Shown: positions 1 to 5,715 of the stretch, in pieces
Layout: each line of letters begins with the position of its first letter
Numbering within the stretch: position 1 is the first letter of the stretch
From: CAZDDB01 sp963843285
Lineage (GTDB): Bacteria > Acidobacteriota > HRBIN11 > JAKEFK01
Length of the DNA stretch: 64,000 nt
Reading direction: 5' to 3'
NCBI GenBank assembly: GCA_963843285.1
Contig: CAWJJO010000014.1
Location: forward strand, 62,001 to 126,000
The notes under the pieces: generated by a model
Told to the model about the DNA's origin: nothing
What the model saw: only the letters and a program-made list of their open reading frames with translations
The model's database searches: none
Translations under genes and position numbers: made by a program

Positions 1-127
1 CTTCAACGCTTTCAACACGAATACGGCACTGCGCATCGAGCGCCGGGCCAGCACGTTCCAATTCCGTGAACCGCAGGAGATCGTTGCCCCCAGAATTCTC
101 CGCCTCGGTTTGCGGTATACCTTCTAA
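1..127 (+). CDS. TonB-dependent receptor, Oar-like (3' end only)
   Basis: This is the last 41 codons of a gene that begins before the window; the reading frame starts at base 2 and ends at TAA 125-127. The peptide matches the C-terminus of the complete receptor at 5716-8661 at 31 of 41 positions, including the shared stretch NTALRIERRA, and ends in phenylalanine as outer-membrane beta-barrels do. It is therefore very probably the end of the last barrel strands of a paralogous Oar-type receptor. A strong hairpin follows immediately. Too little is visible to say what it binds. Confidence 0.88.
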   Translation, partial: FNAFNTNTALRIERRASTFQFREPQEIVAPRILRLGLRYTF

Positions 128-145
128 TTTGTTTCGTAACCTGAC

Positions 146-183
146 GCTTCCGGGACCTTCTGTCCCGGAAGCCCCCTTTCTTG
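146..183 (+). terminator. Rho-independent terminator of the receptor gene
   Basis: A perfect 11-bp stem (146-156 with 162-172, 5-nt loop) is followed by a C/T-rich run. It lies 19 nt after the receptor stop. Its stem core ccgggac/gtcccgg is the same as in the terminator of the paralogous receptor (5663-5701). Confidence 0.75.
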
Positions 184-184
184 A

Positions 185-272
185 TTTCTCGCAAAGGCGA
201 AAAGCCCGCAAAGCGCGGATATGGATGATCACTCCGAGTTTGGATTTGGAGTCACGGGGCCTCCGTGCCCCG
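185..272. repeat. Dispersed intergenic repeats
   Basis: Two short repeats of families seen elsewhere in the window. At 185-219 there is a tctcgcaaaggcg-type element. At 255-272 there is a cggggc/gccccg hairpin around ctccgt, the same loop as at 25428 and 61875. They fill the gap between convergent genes. Confidence 0.6.
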
Positions 273-294
273 CGGGGATATGAATATTTACAGA

Positions 295-1062
295 CTAGGA
301 ACCATTGAGCGGAGCTGACAGGAACAGGTCGTTCAACTTGGCTCGATATCTGCGGCTGAATCGGAGCGTTGTACCGTCCCGAAGAATCACGAGGTAGTCC
401 CCATGGAACATTTGCTGTAGTTCGCGAGTTCGATCGAGGTTGATAATGGCGCTTCGGCTGATTCGAAAAAACTTCTTTGGATTTAGTTGCAATCCCATGT
501 GGCTGATCGAGGCTTTGAATAAGTGTCTTTCTTTTCCCACATGAAGGTAGACATATCTTCTTTTTGCTTCGATCCAATCGATTTCAAAGTCACGGAGCAA
601 AAGGGTTCGTCCGGACGACTTCACCATCAGTCTGTCCACAGACTCCGGCTGCTTCCGTAGTTCCTGTAGGATTTCATGGAATCCGTTGTCAGCGCGGCCC
701 TTTTGAAGCTGCGTTTTTGCGCGAGTTAAGGTTCGTTCGAATCGAGTCCTGGCAAAGGGTTTCAAAAGGTAGTCCAGCGCAAAAAAATCAAAGGCTTTCA
801 ATGCGTATCGGTCATACGCCGTCACAAAGATCACAATCGGAATTTCGCCTGGATCGAGAGCTTCCAGAACTTCAAATCCGTTCATTTCGGGCATTTGGAC
901 ATCCAGAAAGATCAGATCCGGGTTCTTCTGCTTGATGGCGGCCACGGCCTGGTTGCCGTTCTTGCACTCTCCGATCACTTCGATTTCAGGATCATTCTGG
1001 AGCATCCGGCGGATTTTCCGGCAACTGAGCGGCTCATCATCGATGATGATTGCGCGGATCAT
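295..1062 (-). CDS. LytTR-family response regulator (first copy)
   Basis: A 255-residue DNA-binding response regulator of the LytR/AlgR type. The N-terminal receiver (about 1-120) has the acidic pair IIDDEP, the phosphoacceptor Asp in LIFLDVQMP, the conserved Thr in FVTAYD and Lys in LLKPF. The C-terminal LytTR domain (about 150-250) includes DWIEAKRRYVYLH and FFRISRSAIIN. I start it at ATG 1062 (MIRAIIIDDEP) because an upstream TTG only adds nine unconserved residues. It is a close paralogue of the regulator at 1200-1967 but has its own putative promoter at 1111-1140. The LytS-like kinase at 2017-4236 is its likely partner. Confidence 0.9.
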   Translation of the reverse strand: MIRAIIIDDEPLSCRKIRRMLQNDPEIEVIGECKNGNQAVAAIKQKNPDLIFLDVQMPEMNGFEVLEALDPGEIPIVIFVTAYDRYALKAFDFFALDYLLKPFARTRFERTLTRAKTQLQKGRADNGFHEILQELRKQPESVDRLMVKSSGRTLLLRDFEIDWIEAKRRYVYLHVGKERHLFKASISHMGLQLNPKKFFRISRSAIINLDRTRELQQMFHGDYLVILRDGTTLRFSRRYRAKLNDLFLSAPLNGS

Positions 1063-1110
1063 AAGGAGCCAGTCATAAGAATGATTCAACTTTATGTAGG
1101 ACGATCAAAG

Positions 1111-1140
1111 ATAGTACATTCTCAGCTTGCCTTACAACAG
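1111..1140 (-). promoter_or_regulatory. Putative promoter of the first LytTR regulator
   Basis: On the minus strand, -35 ctgttg (1140-1135) and -10 tactat (1116-1111) are separated by 18 bp. The -35 is the last part of the conserved element at 1135-1200. The msrA promoter has the same geometry. The hexamers are imperfect. Confidence 0.45.
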
Positions 1141-1200
1141 TTTTGACACGAACGCTTCGCGAAAGGGAACAACCGCGTGAAGGAGGCCTTGAACGGGTAT
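1135..1200 (-). promoter_or_regulatory. Conserved upstream element, copy A (candidate LytTR operator)
   Basis: A 66-bp stretch about three-quarters identical to 4897-4961. On the minus strand it reads from atacccgtt to gtcaaaactgttg. It carries GTT-centred motifs whose first bases are at 1194, 1173 and 1153, i.e. 21 and 20 bp apart; LytTR proteins are known to bind imperfect 9-bp direct repeats separated by 12-13 bp. It abuts the -35 of the regulator gene. The operator role is inferred. Confidence 0.45.
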
Positions 1201-1967
1201 TACAGAGGCTTGCCAATGAGCTCGTTCAGTTTCCGCCGGTATCTGCGAGTCACAGTTAGAGCAGTCCCGTTCCGAAGAATGATTCGATAGTCGCCGTGAA
1301 ACAGAGGCTGAACGTGTTCAATCCGTTGGATATTCACGATTGTGGATTTGTGGATCCGCAAGAACTTCTTGGGATTCAGCTGAGCCTCAAAACCACTCAG
1401 CCCTTCTCTAACAAGATGGGACTCTTGTCTTGTGTGAATCAAGGCGTACTTGCCCTGCGCTTCGATCCAATCGATTTCATCGGTCTTTACAACACGATTC
1501 TGAATCACCAGGCGCTCCAGACCGTGCGACTGGGTTCGGATTTCTTGCAATAAAGCGGCCAGATCATGATCGTAAGATCTTTCGCTCTTCTGGAGGATCT
1601 GAGCTTTCGCGCGTTTCAAGGCCTCTGCAAAACGCTTTTTGTCAAACGGCTTCAAAAGATAGTCGATCGCATGAACCTCGAAAGCGCGAATCGCATAACG
1701 GTCATAGGCGGTTACAAAAATCACGTGTGGCATGCGCGCCGTGCCTTTGATGGATTCCAATACTTCGAAGCCATCCATGTGTGGCATTTGAACATCAAGA
1801 AAAATCAAATCGGGTTGAACGTTCCGAATCGCTTCCGAGGCCTCTTCGCCATTTCTGCACACCTGGATGATTTCAATTTGAGGATCGTCTTTCAACAGAC
1901 CTAGAATCTTCCGGCATGCGATCGGTTCATCATCAATCACACAAACCCGAATCACGCTGCCTTCCAT
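1200..1967 (-). CDS. LytTR-family response regulator (second copy)
   Basis: A 255-residue paralogue of the regulator at 295-1062, with the same architecture. The receiver has VIDDEP, LIFLDVQMP with the phosphoacceptor Asp, FVTAYDRYA and YLLKPF. The LytTR domain contains DWIEAQGKYALIH and FLRIHKSTIVN. The start is ATG 1967. It follows the double-headed kinase gene by 49 nt on the same strand and is probably co-transcribed with it. The two regulators share long identical blocks in the receiver and differ more in the linker, consistent with duplication and divergence of output. Confidence 0.92.
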   Translation of the reverse strand: MEGSVIRVCVIDDEPIACRKILGLLKDDPQIEIIQVCRNGEEASEAIRNVQPDLIFLDVQMPHMDGFEVLESIKGTARMPHVIFVTAYDRYAIRAFEVHAIDYLLKPFDKKRFAEALKRAKAQILQKSERSYDHDLAALLQEIRTQSHGLERLVIQNRVVKTDEIDWIEAQGKYALIHTRQESHLVREGLSGFEAQLNPKKFLRIHKSTIVNIQRIEHVQPLFHGDYRIILRNGTALTVTRRYRRKLNELIGKPL

Positions 1968-2016
1968 TTGTTCTTATTCTAACGCAGAGAGTTGAGTTCA
2001 GGGAAATGGCTTGGAG

Positions 2017-4236
2017 CTAGGCCCTACGGTGGAATCGAACAGGAATTTCTACGGTCACAACCAGCCCTCCCTCCGGTGCATTGATTAATTCGAACCGGTG
2101 ACTGTTTCCATAGAGCTGGACCAATCGTTCCTGAGTATTTGAAAGGCCTAAACCCGGGCGGGCGGAAATCAACTTTCTTCGTGATTTGTTCAGCCCTGGA
2201 CCATCATCTCGCACGCTGACTGTGAGCACTCCATTTTTTCTCGTTGCCCGGATGTTTACCTCTCCGGGACTGGATCTGGGAGCAACGCCGTGTTTGATCG
2301 CATTCTCTACAATCGGCTGAAGCACAAGATTTGGAACCAGTACTTCTAATGCCTCCGGCTCGATTTCCATCTTTATGGTGAGACGATCCTGGAAACGTAT
2401 GTTTTCAATTGCGAGGTAACACTTCAAGAATTCAAGCTCTTCTTCCAACGAAATCTCGTTCAGATCATTGCTGTTCAAAGTTAATCGCAAAAACCGTTCG
2501 AGATTCACAATCATCTCTTCGGCCGCATCCGGGTCCTCCTGCATCAACTGGGAGAGTGAATTTAACGCGTTAAAGAGAAAATGGGGATGAAGCTGCATCT
2601 TCAATGCTTGCAGCCGTGCGCGAGCCAGCTCCGCGCTAAGCCGGACTGCCCTAAACTTCCCGGATTCAAACCGGCGATTGTACCGGATTGCGCTTTCGAT
2701 GGCTACGATCGTTGAATAGCAGATAATGTCGAGTCCGAACGTACGGGCCAAACCTAATTGGCTGAAATAAGTGCTTTGCCCAAGGTTGGCGGCCCACCGC
2801 ACTGCAGCAAAGGCGAGATTTGCAGAAAACCATGCAGCAGCAAAACCGAAGAAATGAATCATCAGATGTTTCGGAAAATGTTGCTTTTGCAAAGGGTATC
2901 TGGAAGAGAGCTTCAATGCAAAAGGCGTGATCAAAGCCCAGATGTACCAGCCCGTGCAATTCAGCAACTGCACAGGCCAATTCACATGTTTTCCGCTACC
3001 TGCCGCGACGGCTATCGTCTGAATTGTGAAGTAGATAGAAAGGAAGGTGAAAATGATTGTAATCAGCAGCCACTTTCCTATCGGATTCGAGGAATCATTG
3101 AGATCAATATCCAACTCTTTGTTATCCTGAAGTGGCAGCTCGTCACCGATATCTTCTTCTGCGTTCCGCATTACGGGAACAATTGGGATTTCTATACGGG
3201 TTGTATTTCCATAACGATCCGTGACGTAATTCGTTTCTACCGAGGGCTGGTAGAGTGCATTCAGTCTCTTCAGCAATTGACGAAGCCGGGGGCTTTCAGG
3301 ATCCAGATTACCGGTCACTACATCTAGGATCGTTAGAATGAGTCTGGAATCTAATATCCGGACACTGATCTTTAGCTTAACTGGATCACTTCCGTTATAT
3401 CTGCGAATCGCATCTTCAACCGGCGCCTGCAAAATGAGATTCGGGACGCGATAGTCCAATATTCTGGGATCAATATCTAACTCGACTTTTGCTGTGTTAC
3501 GCCTCATGATGTTTTCGATGTCGAGATAGCATTGGAGAAATTGAATCTCTTGGCGTAGACTGACATCGAAAGTCTCCGCATTATCAAGATTGATCCGAAG
3601 AAAATCACCGAGCCGTGCAATCAAGGCATCTGCATCATCGAGATCGGTATGGATCAACTTCGATACTCGATTCAGACTTTCGAAAAGAAAGTCCGGATCA
3701 ACCTGCATTTTTATCGATTCGATCTGCGCTCGTAGAATCCCGTTTTCCACTTGAGCTGATTGAATTTCTGTTTCACGCGCCCGCCGGTAGAATTCCAATG
3801 CGAGGCAGATGGCCAGGATCGTGTGGTAAAGAAAGAAGCGCCAGAACCAATTCGGAATAAAACGGGCATCCAAAACCCTTTCCAGCGGCACCCTGTCATG
3901 GACTTTGAGGAATAGCCAGTCCAGAAACAGAGACTGAATCGCTGCATGTAACGCTGCAATTCCTGCTCCGGCAAGAAGGTAAACAACCAGGTGTTTTGCT
4001 CTTGCTCCTGGATCAAATGGGAATTTCCCGGCAATCGCAAGGATCAAAGGAAAGAATGCGGCCCATAGATACCAGATGGTTAATGATTGAGTAATCTGCT
4101 GTTTCCACAGGAAACTTCCTGCGGGACCGCTGTCCGCGAGATAGGATTGCACCACAAATATCAGAGCAATGACAGTGGCCAGCCCGATTACAACGACAAA
4201 CCGGCTCGCGGGAGTGTTCGAACTGTGGTGATTCAT
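2017..4236 (-). CDS. Tandem LytS-type histidine kinase with degenerate N-terminal half
   Basis: A 739-residue membrane sensor made of two consecutive copies of the same module: several membrane helices, a coiled linker, a His_kinase domain and a HATPase domain. The C-terminal copy (about 385-739) is complete: phosphoacceptor His552 in HPHFLFNALN, N-box VENAIKHG (Asn645), DDGPGL (677-682) and GLGLSN (695-700). In the N-terminal copy (1-355) these are lost: PDFLFESLN has Asp182 in place of the His, VEDAIRRY has Asp275 in place of the N-box Asn, the DxGxG glycines are gone (DVVTGN) and the GLGL loop is missing. The first half is therefore probably a pseudokinase with a regulatory or dimerisation role. 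Two LytTR regulators follow downstream. A -10-like tactat lies at 4268-4263 on the minus strand. Confidence 0.9.
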   Translation of the reverse strand: MNHHSSNTPASRFVVVIGLATVIALIFVVQSYLADSGPAGSFLWKQQITQSLTIWYLWAAFFPLILAIAGKFPFDPGARAKHLVVYLLAGAGIAALHAAIQSLFLDWLFLKVHDRVPLERVLDARFIPNWFWRFFLYHTILAICLALEFYRRARETEIQSAQVENGILRAQIESIKMQVDPDFLFESLNRVSKLIHTDLDDADALIARLGDFLRINLDNAETFDVSLRQEIQFLQCYLDIENIMRRNTAKVELDIDPRILDYRVPNLILQAPVEDAIRRYNGSDPVKLKISVRILDSRLILTILDVVTGNLDPESPRLRQLLKRLNALYQPSVETNYVTDRYGNTTRIEIPIVPVMRNAEEDIGDELPLQDNKELDIDLNDSSNPIGKWLLITIIFTFLSIYFTIQTIAVAAGSGKHVNWPVQLLNCTGWYIWALITPFALKLSSRYPLQKQHFPKHLMIHFFGFAAAWFSANLAFAAVRWAANLGQSTYFSQLGLARTFGLDIICYSTIVAIESAIRYNRRFESGKFRAVRLSAELARARLQALKMQLHPHFLFNALNSLSQLMQEDPDAAEEMIVNLERFLRLTLNSNDLNEISLEEELEFLKCYLAIENIRFQDRLTIKMEIEPEALEVLVPNLVLQPIVENAIKHGVAPRSSPGEVNIRATRKNGVLTVSVRDDGPGLNKSRRKLISARPGLGLSNTQERLVQLYGNSHRFELINAPEGGLVVTVEIPVRFHRRA

Positions 4237-4296
4237 GAATCTACTGCGCCTGTTGCAGTAGTATAGTATGGTTGAAAATTGTGGAAAATTGCGATC

Positions 4297-4848
4297 CTAC
4301 TGATGTGGATCCTTTTTCGGTCCCCACAATTCCTGCAAACGACGTTCCCGCCCGCATCGGAGCTTGTACTGTTTGTACTGGATAGGGTTCGTCTTGAAAT
4401 AATTCTGCTCGTTGCCGGCAGAAAATGCGGTTGCCTGTACAATCGGTGTTTCCACTTTCAGATTCAAAATTTGTTCGATCTCAGCTGCGGACTTCTCAGC
4501 CAGAGCCTTCTGTTGTCTATCGTAATAGAAGATTCCGCTACGATATTGCGGACCGCGATCACAAAACTGGCCTTTGGCGTCGGTTGGATCGATGTTGTGC
4601 CAGAACACTTCCAGCAGCTCTTCGTAGGTGACTTTTTCAGGATCGTAAGAGACCGCAACCGCTTCGAGCCCTCCGGCAAAACCGGAGCTTGCTGAGATTA
4701 CGCCTTCCACGTGATCAAAAACATCTTCCATGCACCAGTAGCAACCTCCCGCAAATGTTGCCTGCGCTATTTTCGCCTGTGCCGGTGCCAAAGGTGCGGA
4801 GAGCAAGGGCAAAAGCAGCAGTATCATGAACCGAACGATAAGTTTCAT
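4297..4848 (-). CDS. msrA: Peptide-methionine (S)-S-oxide reductase MsrA, exported
   Basis: A 183-residue protein. It reduces methionine-S-sulfoxide in damaged proteins using the catalytic Cys in the family signature GGCYWCMEDVF. Further MsrA features are VSYDPEKVTYEELL, FWHNIDPT and YRSGIFY. I chose ATG 4848 rather than earlier in-frame starts because a good ribosome-binding site (aggagagg) precedes it and because it gives a clean signal peptide (MKLIVRFMILLLLPLL ending in AQA). The enzyme should thus act in the periplasm. Its promoter shares an upstream element with the LytTR regulator gene, suggesting control by the neighbouring two-component system. Confidence 0.93.
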   Translation of the reverse strand: MKLIVRFMILLLLPLLSAPLAPAQAKIAQATFAGGCYWCMEDVFDHVEGVISASSGFAGGLEAVAVSYDPEKVTYEELLEVFWHNIDPTDAKGQFCDRGPQYRSGIFYYDRQQKALAEKSAAEIEQILNLKVETPIVQATAFSAGNEQNYFKTNPIQYKQYKLRCGRERRLQELWGPKKDPHQ

Positions 4849-4872
4849 TGGACCTCTCCTGATCTTCACAAA

Positions 4873-4902
4873 GTAATACACAGTCGTTCCGGCAGACAAC
4901 AA
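4873..4902 (-). promoter_or_regulatory. Putative msrA promoter
   Basis: On the minus strand, -35 ttgttg (4902-4897) and -10 tattac (4878-4873) are separated by 18 bp, the same spacing and relation to the conserved element as in the promoter at 1111-1140. Confidence 0.45.
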
Positions 4903-4961
4903 TTTTGACACGAGCGGTCGTGATCGGGCGCAACGGCGAGAAGGCAGCCTTGTACGGGTAT
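4897..4961 (-). promoter_or_regulatory. Conserved upstream element, copy B (candidate LytTR operator)
   Basis: A 65-bp counterpart of 1135-1200, overlapping the msrA -35. On the minus strand the GTA/GTT motif cores begin at 4955 and 4934, again 21 bp apart. It differs from copy A by substitutions and one 1-nt gap. The binding-site role is inferred from periodicity and location. Confidence 0.45.
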
Positions 4962-4972
4962 CGGCTTCCCGA

Positions 4973-5479
4973 TCAGCTTATTTCCGTATTCCTTGAACTT
5001 GAATACCGGTGATTGGCAAGTGAAATGGGCAGACCCACGCAAGACATGTGTATGGCGAATCCTCGCATGAGTACGTCAGATGAGTAGATGATTTTGTGGG
5101 GAAAGGCGGAGAGTGGCAAAACGATGAAATTCATAAAAAGGTAAACCGCAATGCCGTAAAGGATGCCGCAAGAAATGGAGTGTTGGACTAAAAACTCTAA
5201 TTTGCGGCTTGCCACATGATACACAGCCGCGGCCGTCAGTGCGATCAGGAAATGCAAGCCGGCTCCAAGGGTCGCAGTTGCGAGATGCCCGTCGTAAGCA
5301 TCCATGCCGAGTAGTCCGCTCGCAATCGATTGGAGAATCTGAATCGGGCTGCTTCCCCGCAAGCCGTAAACAATGAATGCTGCGGTAATGTCCATGACCC
5401 CGCAAATCACGCCACCCAGCAGAATTGCGCGATAGGATCTGGAAGTTGCCGGCCCGCTGGCTATCATAGTTGCTTTCAT
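4973..5479 (-). CDS. Uncharacterised four-helix membrane protein
   Basis: A 168-residue integral membrane protein with about four hydrophobic segments, beginning around AILLGGVICGVMDITAAFIV and including FLIALTAAAVYHV and LYGIAVYLFMNFIVLPL. I recall similar uncharacterised proteins in other environmental genomes (GVMDITAAF, ILQSIASGLLG and FMNFIVLPLSAFP look conserved) but no function. The start ATG 5479 has a strong site (aaggagaa) upstream. The gene is monocistronic or weakly linked to msrA, with 124 nt between them. Confidence 0.75.
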   Translation of the reverse strand: MKATMIASGPATSRSYRAILLGGVICGVMDITAAFIVYGLRGSSPIQILQSIASGLLGMDAYDGHLATATLGAGLHFLIALTAAAVYHVASRKLEFLVQHSISCGILYGIAVYLFMNFIVLPLSAFPHKIIYSSDVLMRGFAIHMSCVGLPISLANHRYSSSRNTEIS

Positions 5480-5617
5480 AAAAGTTCTCCTTTTGTTCTG
5501 GTCCTTTCGGTGGCTTTCATAGAACTATGTTTCAACGCGCAAAATCAAAGATTTTGTCATGAGCGGTTGAAGCAGCGCCCGAGTCGAGTAACGAGGGCAT
5601 ATCCGGGAGCGAGAGAA

Positions 5618-5665
5618 GCAGGCAGATGCCTGCGGTCCATAATGCAGGCTGGAAGCCTGCGCTCT
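5618..5665. repeat. REP-like palindromic repeat (gcaggct family)
   Basis: Two adjacent hairpins: gcaggca/tgcctgc (5618-5633) and gcaggct/agcctgc (5644-5660), joined by ggtccataat. Related copies occur at 33101, 39110, 47491, 61844 and 63272. Confidence 0.75.
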
Positions 5666-5701
5666 AAAAAGAAAAGCCTCCGGGACTTAAGGTCCCGGAG
5701 G
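5663..5701 (-). terminator. Rho-independent terminator of the Oar-like receptor
   Basis: A perfect 10-bp GC-rich stem (5677-5686 with 5692-5701, 5-nt loop) followed on the minus strand by a T-rich tract (cttttcttttt). It lies 15 nt after the receptor stop and resembles the terminator at 146-183. Confidence 0.85.
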
Positions 5702-5715
5702 CAGCAGAACGAAAA

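Noticed and set aside
1143..1148. ttgaca on the plus strand as a -35 (also at 4904-4909)
   Set aside because: No -10 follows at 16-19 bp and there is no plus-strand gene downstream; the conserved element makes sense as an upstream region of minus-strand promoters.
2758..3327. 189-codon open frame antisense to the tandem kinase
   Set aside because: Shadow of the kinase gene; no start signal or domain.
5618..5665. Short palindromic repeats as a possible CRISPR array
   Set aside because: Copies are single, kilobases apart and in both orientations, with no regular spacers and no cas genes.
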